Assembly: GCA_003116995.1 (NCBI GenBank)
Contig: BDSL01000008.1
Location: 682,001 to 746,000 of the forward strand
Length of the DNA stretch: 64,000 bases
Source: Yamagishiella unicocca
Lineage: Eukaryota; Chlorophyta; Chlorophyceae; Chlamydomonadales; Volvocaceae
Direction: 5' to 3'
The first letter of the stretch is position 1. The number at the start of each line of letters is the position of its first letter. The position numbers and the translations under genes were made by a program. The notes below the pieces were generated by a model. The model was not told where the DNA came from, made no database searches, and saw only the letters and a program-made list of their open reading frames with translations. This document shows positions 24,364 through 33,506 of the stretch, piece by piece.

Positions 24364-26102
24364 ATGATTTGCAGGGCTTTAGACGCCACGGCCCCCATTT
24401 GGAACGGTACTGCGCGGCCTGGGACGGTCCGTAAAAACAACGCCGGTGGCTTGGTCCTTGAAGCTACCTTTCCCATAGAAAAAGGCCAGTTCAATTCTAA
24501 ACGAGAACAAGCAGATACAGACTTCTTCCGGAGCGCCTGGGCTCGACATCACCTAGTTGACCGTCTCAAAACAGAATCAGGCTGCAACTTCCTTTGCAGT
24601 GACATACGACAGTCCAAAAAAAACCAGTGCCTCGCTTTCTCCTGGGTGTGCTCCAACTGCAGTGCCTCTCTGCACCTGAAACCCGACTTCGGCCAGAAAT
24701 CCGTTCATGCCAAAATCACCTGGAAGGCTGGCGCTGTCTTGGCTGCTGCAGCTCAGGCGTCTGAGGGCCCAGCAGCTGCAGCTAGAGTGCAGGAAGCGCA
24801 ACAGCAGCAGCAGCGGCGGCATAGGATTCTCCGCAAGCGAGGCTTAATCAAGGTGCCAGATGGCAAATTCGAGGACACGTGCATTGCCCTCAAGTTCGCA
24901 CCGTGTACACGTGACCTCCTGGCTGGCCACGTGTATGAGGTGACGCAGGAAGGGCTGGACGAGATGCATCGGGAGTGCGGGAAACCCGACGGAAAGCAGC
25001 GCATGAGCACTTCAGAATGGGCCCGAGCAGAGCTGGCCGACATGACCAGCCAAGCATTCGCAGTGTTTACGCGTGACGAGGACAGATGCTGCAAGCTGCT
25101 GTGCATGCGCATCCCAGGCGATGCAGATCCAGACTGGCCCGCCACGTTGCAGCACGCGCAGGATGTGTCTTGGAAAGCCAAGGCCTACAAGGACGTCATG
25201 ACGCGTGCGCCAGAAGGGCAATCAGATGTAAAGCTGGGCATCACTGGCAGGCAGGTCAACAACACCGATAAGAACCTCCGTTCTTGGTAAGCACAATCAT
25301 GCTTTTAGATGTTTCCGTACTAGTCCATCTCGTTCTAGTCCATCTCGTCACCGTCACCGCTGCCCAACCTTACTCCTGTTGCCACCAAACCCGCGCCCCA
25401 AAACCACATAGGTATGCCCATCTGGCCAAGCCAAACATGCTCAAAGCCCGTCGTGCTGTGGAGAAGCTTGCTGGCGTCGTAGCGGCGTTTGTGACCATCT
25501 GGTGCAACCCCATGATGCAGCTGATGCTCGCGGCCGTCTCTGGTGCCAACGTGGTCTTTGCCGGAAACGTGCCCTGGCAAATACTGACCTATAGCATCCA
25601 GTACTCAGTTCAACAACATGTGGACCTGGGCGACATGAACCCATCTGTGATTGTGTGGACGGCTCGGGAAAAGACTGACGAGCACGGCAACGAGTGGAAA
25701 CCGTATGGGAAGCTGCCGCCCGTCTTTCCAAAAGCAGTGGGAGCGGCGGGTTGTCTTACTGATTCCCTCTTTATCATCAGTGGGCTTGGCCTCTTCTTCA
25801 CAATTGGCCACGGAGATTTGATCGTATTTGATTCCCGTACAATCTACCATGGTACAACACCCATTGTGGGAGGCTCCGTACAGGAAGTGGCAGAGCTCGC
25901 GCTGCGACCTGTGCCACATGGAAATGCGCTCTTTGTTAAGAAAAACGATGTTGGCGCTGCGAGGGTGATTCAAAAAGGGATGGAGGAGATGAGAATTGAG
26001 CATGGAGACGAGGCAGTCAATGCAGCCTCCAATGCCAACTTGCATGCGATGGGTTTGGAATGTGAGGGCAGGCAGACGGCCAAGAAGGCCAAACAGCACT
26101 AG
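24364..26102 (+). CDS. 2-oxoglutarate/Fe(II) dioxygenase-like protein, two exons
   Basis: Exon 24364-25286 (donor GTAAGC) joins exon 25412-26102 (acceptor CATAG) through a phase-2, 125-bp intron, giving 537 aa and a TAG stop. The C-terminal half has the double-stranded beta-helix signature: H377-V-D379 (SVQQHVDLGD) as the first iron ligands, then GHGDLIVFDSRTIYHGTTPI with the distal H454. R473 is a candidate 2OG-binding Arg. The N-terminal half has a Cys pair (WVCSNCSASL) and a Gln-rich coil followed by basic residues (QQQQQRRHRILRKR). Relatives would oxidise nucleic acid or protein. The GD.IVFDS...H block recalls TET/JBP-type enzymes, but this is a guess. ATG 24364 is followed at once by an acceptor-like ttgcag, so an upstream exon is possible. 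Codon use is less GC-rich than in the host genes. Confidence 0.7.
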
Positions 26103-26214
26103 TGTGCAGTGCCTTGTTTGTGTGTGGTCGTGTGTGGTGCGTTGGTTATGATGCAATTCCTTTCTTTCTTTCGGTGCATTTGGCCCGACCCTTGCTCGCA
26201 TACATGTAATGCAA

Positions 26215-26219
26215 CATCC
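26215..26219 (+). terminator. TGTAA poly(A) signal of the oxygenase gene
   Basis: TGTAA lies 113 bp after the stop codon at 26102, a typical spacing for this lineage. It supports the gene being a real transcription unit. Confidence 0.65.
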
Positions 26220-26322
26220 ATGACATCAGGCCTCTCGACTATGCACGCGTAAGAGCACAGTAAAGACAAGCAGCCGTGCCATCAGCATGGCTAATCTTGT
26301 GTGGTGTGATAGGTGCGCGACC

Positions 26323-26374
26323 GTTACTTCGACCTGTAATTCTGTAGTGCTTGAGAATTCGAGGTCGAAGTAAC
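26323..26374. repeat. 13-bp inverted repeat (hairpin)
   Basis: gttacttcgacct at 26323-26335 and aggtcgaagtaac at 26362-26374 are perfect reverse complements with a 26-bp loop that pairs partially (aattct/agaatt). Confidence 0.8.
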
Positions 26375-26547
26375 CCCTAGTTCTTTTGCGCTCAAGTGAA
26401 CCCATCGTAAATCGCCAGAGCACGGGCTTGAGGTGTAGTGTAGAAGCTGGTGACGGCCTTAAGCATGGATGGGGCCTGTATGTCTGTCTGTCTGTGCGTG
26501 AACGATACTCTATCGATAGTCGCCATCCTGGGATGGGTTCACGATTC

Positions 26548-26618
26548 GCTGGGGCCACCATAAGGCCCTATGTTGTGGCGTACGCTGAGCATGTGGCTGG
26601 GGCCACCATAAGGCCCTA
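26548..26618 (+). repeat. 23-bp direct repeat pair
   Basis: gctggggccaccataaggcc plus cta occurs at 26548-26570 and again at 26596-26618. No coding function is evident in the surrounding 26220-27150, which I leave unassigned. Confidence 0.85.
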
Positions 26619-27154
26619 CATTTGCACCGAACTCGGGTGGAATGGCTTGGGCTGATTGCAAGCATGATTGACCACTCGCATCTGAGCCAGGTTAACACGA
26701 CTGATGATTTGACGTGTTTCACAGCGAAATAGCACACTGGGGTCATGCACTGAGGGTAGTGCCATGGGTAGGCCATTACACCAACACCCATGTGGCCACC
26801 CGCCCACACTACAATCCACCCGCCAGCAATTGACGCCCCACACCCACACACCACCACTCATGGGGCGTGCCCTGCTTAGGGCTCGTGCTTTTTGGGATGA
26901 GAGGTGTCCGGTTACTCTGCTTGCATTGTGGTGGCGCTCCACTGGCGGCGCTCCACCGGTTCGTCGGTTGCTGGTCTGCTAGGTTGGTTGGTGGTCGGTT
27001 CCTGATAGGGGATCCTATAGTGCAAATTTCCCCTGGGGTGCTGGCTGCTGCTATTTTGCCTCTGGGCTGCCGGCTGGTGTTTTGGTGGTTGCCTTTGTTC
27101 CGGTGCACTTCGGTTTTCTGTCTCTTTCGTCTCTGTCAGTTTAAGGCGATGTGC

Positions 27155-27805
27155 CCCATGGCACCATATGCAGAAGCAGTGGGTGCCTGCGACTTGGTGC
27201 CAGCACACGCCAGGTATGGGGATTCGCACCATTCTTTCTTCAATCTATCCTAAACATACGTACGCGGGATGTATCACCTTCAGAGCGCAAATTGGAGTAG
27301 CGGGCAGACTGCTGGGAGCTCCCAAAACACGCCCTGAATAGCCAGCAGCAGTGGATGCCTGCGACTTAGCGCCAGCACACACCCAGTGGAGTGATTTGCA
27401 CCACTCTTTTTCCAATCTATCCTAAACGTACGTACACAGCATGTATCAGCATCAAAGCGCAAATTGCAGTAGCGGGCAGAATGCTGGGAGCTCCCAAAGC
27501 ACGCCCTGAGTAGCCAGCAGCGCTGCGTGCCTGCGACTTGACACCAGCACACGCCCAGTCAGCGGATTCGGGCCATTGTTCTTCCTATCTATTCTAAACA
27601 TGCATGCGCAGAATGTATCAGCATCAGAGCACGCTTTGATAGCTTGCAGGAACATGCAGTAGGTCTCCAAAATGATCCTTCGCCACCCAAAAGCAGTGCA
27701 TCCCTGCAACTTGGCGCCACCACACACCCAGTGGGGGGATTCGCGCGATTCTTTTTCGAAGCTATTCTAAAAATGCACGCGCAGAATGTATCAGCATTAT
27801 AAACA
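27155..27805 (+). repeat. Satellite, unit about 171 bp, four copies
   Basis: Units starting near 27220, 27391, 27561 and 27737 share the order gattcgcaccattctttt, ctatcctaaac, atgtatcagcatcagagc, gcaaattg.agtagcgggca, gctgggagctcccaaaacac, and gtgcctgcgacttggcgcca. Diverged further copies lie at 28262-28470, beyond the short-unit satellite. Confidence 0.85.
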
Positions 27806-28260
27806 CATAGGTGGCCCCGCAGCGCACCGCATAGGTGCGTACATGGCACTGCACAGCGTAGGCACGTACGTGGCACTCCACTACATAGACACATAGGCGG
27901 CATCGCACCGCATAGATAGGCGCCTGCTAAACATCATCCGCATAGGCACATAGGCGCCACCCATCACTCCGGCACTCCACCAATTGACACCTAGCAATAT
28001 TCGCATAGGCGCATAGGCACCGCCCACCACTCAATCGGCACGCATAAGTGCATAGGTGGCACCGCACCGCATAGGCACATACGTGGCACTGCATCGCATA
28101 GGCGCATAGCTGGCACCGCATAGGCATGTACGTGGCACCACACCGCATAGGCATGCAGATGGCACTGCACCGCATAGGCGCATACGCGCCACCCACCATG
28201 AAGCACTCAATCGGCATGCACAGGCACATACATGGCACCGCACTGCATAGGCGCATAGGC
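27806..28260 (+). repeat. Short-unit GCATAGG satellite (left block)
   Basis: Some 20 diverged copies of a unit of about 25-30 bp, ggcaccgcaccgcataggcg plus catacgt. Smaller patches recur at 28500-28690, and the array resumes at 32200-32560 on the far side of the Copia insertion. Confidence 0.88.
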
Positions 28261-28261
28261 G

Positions 28262-28470
28262 CCACTCAGGCGCAGGATGTATCAGCATCAGAGCGCAGTT
28301 TCAAGTAGCTGGCAGGATGCTGGGAACTCCCAAAACACGCCTGCAGTAGCCAATAGCACCAGGTGCCTTCTTTTTCCAATGTATTCTAAATGCGCACGCG
28401 CACAAGATATCAGCATCAGAGCGCAAATTGGACTAGCAAGCAAACTGCTATGAGCTCCCAAAACACGTCC
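28262..28470 (+). repeat. Diverged copies of the 171-bp satellite
   Basis: gatgtatcagcatcagagcg, gctgggaactcccaaaacac and ttctaaatgcgcacgcgc blocks follow in the same order as in 27155-27805. The two satellites are therefore interleaved. Confidence 0.75.
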
Positions 28471-28687
28471 TCAGCGGGCAGCATGCTGGGAACTCCTACC
28501 GCACCGCACCGCATAGCCGCATAGGTGGCAGGCAGGAACATCATTCATCATCACCACTGCACCGCATGGCCGTGTAGGTGCCAAGCATTGCCACCGCACC
28601 ACATAGGTGCATACGTGGCAGGCAAGAACATCTTTCAGCATTCACACTCGAGCGGGCACGCCACCGCATAAGCACTCGCTTAGGAGC

Positions 28688-28692
28688 ATAGG
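28688..28692. repeat. Target-site duplication of Copia element, left
   Basis: ATAGG directly before the LTR, matched by ATAGG at 32200-32204. It belongs to the GCATAGG satellite unit, which shows that the element landed inside the satellite. Confidence 0.9.
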
Positions 28693-28888
28693 TGTTAACC
28701 GGAGATACCCATGGCGGCGGAGCAGAGCGACTCCTGGCTTGTTACACACGTATCCTAGCGAATAGGTATTGTTCTCTCTACCATTATACGTATGTTACTG
28801 ATGCTGGGATAGCTCCCACATAGCAACTCCTAAGGTCGTACGACGATAGGTCATAGAGTGGCTGACCGTAAACCCTCGTAGGATAACA
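28693..28888 (-). repeat. 3' LTR of the Copia element
   Basis: 196 bp, TGTTAACC...GGATAACA. It differs from the other LTR by a 4-bp insertion (ctctctacc versus ctct) and a few substitutions (ggagatacc/ggaggtacc, gtcatag/gtcgtag, ctcgtag/ctcatag). The LTRs therefore diverged little before decay. Confidence 0.95.
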
Positions 28889-28951
28889 CTCCCACGCGGT
28901 CCGCACACGACCCGAGACCTTATGTCCCGTACGACCACACGCACAAGCACC

Positions 28952-29413
28952 TCAGTGCACTCCCATGCCATCGCGGCAGAAAACGAACTTAGCGATGGGC
29001 ACCGCCTTCGTCAGCACGTCCGCCACCATGTCGGCAGTCGCGCAGTACTTGAACGAAATCTCACCGCGTGCCGAACGCTCACGCACAAAGTGGTGCAGCA
29101 CGTCAATGTGCTTGGACCTGCTCAAGATCACCGGATTGCGAATCAGGCTAAGCGCGCCCTGGTTGTCACCCAGGAACTTCACCGCGCCTTCTGGGTGGCC
29201 CACATCAGACATGAGCTTGCGCATCCACAGCGCTTCCTTCGCCGCCGCCGCGGCCGCCATATACTCCGCCTCAACCGTCGACATCGCAACCGTCGGCTGC
29301 AAACGACTCTGCCAGCTCACGGCCGCGCTGTTGTAAACAAACACGTAGCCCGTGGTGGAACGGCAGTGCGGAAAGGCTGAACCAAACGCTTCTGTCAAAG
29401 TCGCGTATTGCAC
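28952..29413 (-). pseudogene. Copia RNase H domain (fragment)
   Basis: Encodes the Ty1/copia RNase H block: RSTTGYVFVYN, AVSWQSRLQPTVAMSTVEAE, EALWMRKL, FLGDNQGALSL, RSKHIDVLHHFVRE and ADMVADVLTKAV. Its natural N-terminal part and all of the reverse transcriptase are missing. The real homology begins at CRSTTGY, exactly where the left palindrome arm ends (29358); the residues before that come from antisense integrase DNA. Confidence 0.92.
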
Positions 29414-29659
29414 TGATTGCAGCTAACCTGAGCGTGAGCTTCTGGGATGAGGCAGTGATGACGGCCAACGTATTGCGCAACCGATCTCCAAGTCGCGGGC
29501 GTAACAAGACGCCGTGGGAGCTGTTCGTGGTCAAGAAGCCCAATGTGTCGAACCTGCGGGTATTCGGGTGTATTGCGTACCCGATGATACCGCAGCATGA
29601 GCGCAACAGCAAGCTGGAGCTGGTCAGCCGCAAGGGCCAGTTCGTCGGATACCAGGATG
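29358..29659 (+). repeat. Left arm of 302-bp palindrome (integrase in reverse orientation)
   Basis: Plus-strand copy of the integrase C-terminal segment (SFWDEAVMTANVLRNRSP to KGQFVGYQDD). It is the inverse of 29676-29977 with a 16-bp spacer and only a few mismatches by eye (for example gtggtcaag versus gtgggcaag). Confidence 0.93.
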
Positions 29660-29675
29660 ACGGTCAGGCATATCG

Positions 29676-29977
29676 CATCCTGGTATCCGACGAACTGGCC
29701 CTTGCCGCTGACCAGCTCCAGCTTGCTGTTGCGCTCATGCTGCGGTATCATCGGGTACGCAATACACCCGAATACCCGCAGGTTCGACACATTGGGCTTC
29801 TTGCCCACGAACAGCTCCCACGGCGTCTTGTTACGCCCGCGACTTGGAGATCGGTTGCGCAATACGTTGGCCGTCATCACTGCCTCATCCCAGAAGCTCA
29901 CGCTCAGGTTAGCTGCAATCAGTGCAATACGCGACTTTGACAGAAGCGTTTGGTTCAGCCTTTCCGCACTGCCGTTC
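29676..29977 (-). repeat. Right arm of 302-bp palindrome (integrase in native orientation)
   Basis: Native-orientation copy, continuous with the integrase frame to its right. Both arms end at the same base of the sequence gaacggcagtgcgg. Confidence 0.93.
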
Positions 29978-30750
29978 TGCTGCGGCGTATAGGGTGCTGA
30001 CAGATCATGCTTGATCCCCTGCCTCTCCACGAAGCTGCGAAGCTCTGCATTGACGAACTCACGCCCCCGGTCCGTTTGCAGCTCACGGACCTTGTACCCC
30101 AGTTGCGTCTGCAGCTTGGTCAATGCTGCCTCGATCACCCCAGGAATCTCCGTCTTGAACTTTACCAACCTGACCAGCGAGGCCCTGCTGTAATCATCAA
30201 GCATGGTGACAATGTAGATCACCTTGCTGTGCGCTGGCGGCAGTGGACCACACGTGTCCATGTGCAGTAGCTCCAACGGCTCCGTTGAGCTGCTGCCCCG
30301 CTCCCTGCGCGAAAACGCCTTCCGCTGCTGGTTGCCCAAAACACACGGCTCACACACCCGCTCCCGTTCCTCCAGGAACTTCCGCGCTGTGACGCCAATT
30401 CCTGTCACCATGCCGTGCGACACCAGCGCGGCAAGGTTGTCAAAGCCCAGGTGGCCTAGGCGGCGGTGCCACAGCTGCACTCCCGCCAGCAGCTCTGAGG
30501 CTGCCGGCGATTGCGCTGCACCCGCCACCGGCTCAACTGCTGGCTTCCCACCGGATCCGGATCCCAATCCCTGTGGGCTTGCTGCCTTTCCTGCACCTGC
30601 TACCGGCACGCCAGCTGGCTCCACACCTGATCCCCGGCCCGACGGCTGTGAGCCCACGGCCGCAACAGCGGCCGGTGGCTTCTCAATCCAGCCATCCATC
30701 CAGAACGTATACCCCGTTCTTCTCCGTGGCGGTAAGCCACACTTGTCCAT
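29676..30750 (-). pseudogene. Copia integrase region
   Basis: The GAG-pre-integrase zinc motif (LWHRRLGHLGFDNL ... CEPCVLGNQ) is followed by the integrase core with its Asp, Asp and Glu in HMDTCGPLP, LQTDRGREFVN and NGSAERLNQTL. The frame continues through SFWDEAVMTANVL to FVGYQD, then enters the palindrome spacer and reads into antisense DNA. It is separated from the protease frame by a frameshift near 30700, where tggatggatgg looks like a 4-bp (GGAT) duplication. Confidence 0.92.
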
Positions 30751-31447
30751 TCTTCTGCAGCACTACACGTGCTGGCGTCCAGGACTTGACCTTGAAGCCA
30801 TTCTTAAGCAGCATGGACAGGGACAGCCACTTGACCGCGCTGCCCGGCACGAAGCTGACGTTGGGCGCTATCAGCTCCATCTGAGTTCCGTTCACCCTGG
30901 TGACCAGGTGAATGCTGCCCCTTGCGGAGACGGTCGCTGGGCTTCCATTGCCGAACACCACTGCGTAGCCGTCCTCCACACCTTTGCTTCCCCACAGGTC
31001 GCCCACATCGTTCGTGATGTGGCAGGCGCACCCGGAATCCAGCAGCCACTTGCTGCTGGTCGGGCTCCCGGCGCTGGTCGCCGAGAATGCCATCTGCATG
31101 GTCTTGCGGCGGCCTGTGTCTCCTTTACCGTAGTCATCGCCGCCGTCACCATCGTCCCTCTGTGGGCACTCATGCTTGAAGTGCCCCGGGTTGCCGCACT
31201 TCCAGCAAACCCGCTCGCTGCTGGCCTTTCCGAGGCCCCTCCCGCGGCCACGGCTTCCACCGCCGCTGCTCCTGCCACCACGCTGCTGTGCCCAGTCCCG
31301 CTGCCCCGATCCACGCTGGCCCGGCGGCGCGCCGAATGCCGCTGCCGCCGAGTGTACCTCCTTGTCCCGGCGAAAGGCCAGCTTCTGTTCCGTCACCATA
31401 AGCCGTGACGTGACTTCTTCAAGGGGGGGAAAGGTGAAATCGCACAC
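30683..31447 (-). pseudogene. Copia gag C-terminus and protease
   Basis: Contains the nucleocapsid zinc knuckle CWKCGNPGHFKHEC preceded by an Arg/Gly-rich stretch, and the protease site WLLDSGCACHIT (Asp-Ser-Gly). It ends at YVLDGWLD* because of the frameshift into the integrase frame. At its N-terminal end it joins the gag frame out of register, next to a G7 run at about 31422-31428. Confidence 0.92.
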
Positions 31448-31916
31448 ATGATCGCCACATCAGTGTCGTACTCCGTTGGTAGGCTGCGGATGGCATGCTC
31501 AACAGCTTCTCCGACTCCGAATTTGTGCCCTGCTGTGAGCAGGTCGTTGTGCAGCTCGCTAACTCGACGGAAGTAGACGGCGATGCTCTCATCTGGCCTC
31601 TTCACAACAGAGTGCCACTCGCGCTGCAGCTGCATTCTACGCACAGCTGTCTGGCTTGCGTAGGTTAACCTCAAGTACTCCCACGCATCTGATGCGAGCG
31701 CGAAGGAGTCCAACTTGACGGCATAGTCGTCGCCTGCCTTATTCCCAATCACCGCCAGTGCCTTCTGGTTCTGCTCAGGCAACTGTTCCCGGCGGAACTA
31801 TCACAGCACTCCATAACAAGGTTGTTCTTGGTCTTGACCGACCAAATTGGGTAGTTGGCATCGGTAAGTCTATGCGATGCCAGTAACTTTGTCAGGTCGG
31901 CTACTGTCGCCGCCAT
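31393..31916 (-). pseudogene. Copia gag N-terminal part, frameshifted
   Basis: The frame opens at ATG 31916-31914 (MAATVADLTKLLASHRL ... NYPIWSVKTKNNL), typical of Copia gag. It is broken near 31790-31800, and continues in another frame as ALAVIGNKAGDDYAVKL ... SDAWEYLRLTY ... ELHNDLLTAGHKF. A second shift follows at the G7 run. Part of the N-terminal domain between LVMECC and KALAVI is missing. Confidence 0.88.
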
Positions 31917-31994
31917 TCTCCTATCCTAGGCCTTCTCCGGCTGCTATGGTCCACAGCCCAGCTCTAGGTATTCAGGCAGCTCGGTTCTACGCCC

Positions 31995-32007
31995 GGGGCT
32001 CATAACC
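31995..32007 (-). other. Primer binding site candidate (initiator tRNA-Met-like)
   Basis: The 13 bases ggggctcataacc abut the 5' LTR (starts 32008 on the plus strand). They match the anticodon stem-loop of eukaryotic initiator tRNA-Met rather than a tRNA 3' end, so priming would be by an internal tRNA fragment. Confidence 0.7.
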
Positions 32008-32199
32008 TGTTAACCGGAGGTACCCATGGCGGCGGAGCAGAGCGACTCCTGGCTTGTTACACACGTATCCTAGCGAATAGGTATTGTTCTCTCATTATAC
32101 GTATGTTACTGATGCTGGGATAGCTCCCACATAGCAACTCCTAAGGTCGTACGACGATAGGTCGTAGAGTGGCTGACCGTAAACCCTCATAGGATAACA
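32008..32199 (-). repeat. 5' LTR of the Copia element
   Basis: 192 bp, same termini as the LTR at 28693-28888; followed by ATAGG (32200-32204). Confidence 0.95.
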
Positions 32200-32560
32200 A
32201 TAGGCATCTGACAGCACCCGCATAGGCACATAGGCGCCACCCACCACACCAGCACTTCACCACCTGGCACCTAGCACATACGCTCTCAGTAGCCATAGGC
32301 ACATACGTGGCGCTACACCGCATAGGCGTGTAGGTGGCACCGCACTGCATAGGCACGTAGGTGGCACCGCACCGCATAGCCGCGTAGATGGCACCGCACC
32401 ACATATGCGCGTACATGGCACCGCACCGCATAGGCGCATACGTGCTACCCACAAGCACGCGCTTAGGAGCATAGGCACCACCCACCACTCTGGCACTTGA
32501 CCACCTCATATCTAGCAGCATCCGCATAGGCGCATAGGCGCCACCCACCGTGAAGCACTC
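32200..32560 (+). repeat. Short-unit GCATAGG satellite (right block)
   Basis: Continuation of the array at 27806-28690 with units such as ggcaccgcaccgcataggcg. It was separated from the left block by the Copia insertion. Confidence 0.88.
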
Positions 32561-32576
32561 AATCGGCACGCAGGAA

Positions 32577-32765
32577 CATCATTAGTTACTCACGGTTAGT
32601 AACTGACGGTTAGTAATTGACAGTTAGTAACTGACGGTTTGTAACTAACAGTTAGTAGCTGACAGTTTGTAACTGTACCAGTTAATAGATAACTGACGGT
32701 TTGTAACTAACAGTTAGTAACTGACAGTTTGCAACTGTACCAGTTAATAGATAATAGTTTGTGAC
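32577..32765 (+). repeat. GTTAGTAACTGAC tandem repeat
   Basis: An AT-rich tandem array of a roughly 14-bp unit (gttagtaactgacg) with a longer-period duplication: taactaacagttagta.ctga and accagttaatagataa occur twice, about 72 bp apart. Confidence 0.88.
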
Positions 32766-32849
32766 TTGCAGTTGGTGGGTGACAGTTGGCGGTTGGTAGG
32801 TGGCAGTTCGCCAAAGCACACCCAAAACGCACCCAAAGCACAGCCCCCA

Positions 32850-33290
32850 ACTGCCCCGCCCACGCGCCTCCCACCCACGCGCCTCCTACCCATGGGCCTC
32901 CCACCCGCGGGCCTCCCACCCACGGGCCTCCCACCCATGGACCTCCGACCTGTGGGCCTCCAACCCACGGGCCTCCCACCCCCAGGCCTCTCACCCGCCG
33001 GCCTCCGACCCGTGGGCCTCCAACCTGCGGGCCTCCAACCCGTGGACCTCCGACCCATGGGGCTCCGACCCGGGGACCTCCCACCCATGGGCCTCCACCC
33101 ACCGGCCTCCCACCCGCCGGCCTCGGAGCCGTGGGCCTCCGACCCGTGGGCCTCCGGCCTGCGGGCCTCCAACCCACACACCACCTCCCACCCGTGGGCC
33201 TCCGACCCGGGGGCCTCCAACCCGCGGGCCTCCAACCCGTGGGCCACCTCCGACCCGTGGGCCTCCGACCCACGGGCCACGCCTGCCTCG
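32850..33290 (+). repeat. 15-bp GC-rich minisatellite
   Basis: About 29 copies of cgggcctcc(c/a)acccg-type 15-mers. The unit length is divisible by three, so all six frames are open over more than 170 codons. No gene is implied. Confidence 0.92.
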
Positions 33291-33433
33291 TCCCCTCGCT
33301 CTTGCGATTGGTATTACAAAGGGCCTACTCGCGCAGCCCCTGCGCTGCTTGTGGCACCATATGCATTTTTTTTGGTATATAATTCATTTAATTTCTCGCT
33401 TTGACATCGAGAACGACCTTCCTGGCTCGCCAG

Positions 33434-33506
33434 GCTCCTATAGCTCAGTCGGTAGAGCGTGCGGCTGTTAACCGCAAGGTCTACAGTTCAAGCCTGTATG
33501 GGAGCG
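33434..33506 (+). tRNA. trnN-GTT: tRNA-Asn (GTT)
   Basis: A complete 73-nt cloverleaf with no intron: acceptor GCTCCTA/TGGGAGC, D arm GCTC...GAGC, anticodon arm TGCGG-CTGTTAA-CCGCA with GTT at 33467-33469, T arm TACAG-TTCAAGC-CTGTA, discriminator G. The AGTCGGTA D-loop and GTTCAAG box B serve as the internal Pol III promoter. The nearest T-rich stop is weak (TTTA directly after, TTTT at about 33526). It stands alone at the edge of the satellite island. Confidence 0.96.

Larger units (their letters stand above)
28693..32199 (-). mobile_element. Copia-type LTR retrotransposon, defective, minus orientation
   Basis: A 3507-bp element with 196- and 192-bp LTRs that begin TGTTAACCGG and end GGATAACA, flanked by the 5-bp duplication ATAGG. 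Reading 5' to 3' on the minus strand there is a gag start, a CCHC zinc knuckle, an aspartic protease, a GAG-pre/integrase region and RNase H. Integrase preceding RNase H is the Copia order. The reverse transcriptase is absent and a palindrome sits in its place. Frameshifts break gag and pol. The + strand just inside the 5' LTR (31995-32007) reads ggggctcataacc, like the anticodon arm of initiator tRNA-Met, suggesting the half-tRNA priming known from Drosophila copia. The element cannot be autonomous. Confidence 0.95.

Noticed and set aside
28922..31408. Plus-strand ORFs up to 394 codons across the Copia element
   Set aside because: Antisense of gag-pol. Only the 29434-29660 part matches integrase, and that is the inverted palindrome arm.
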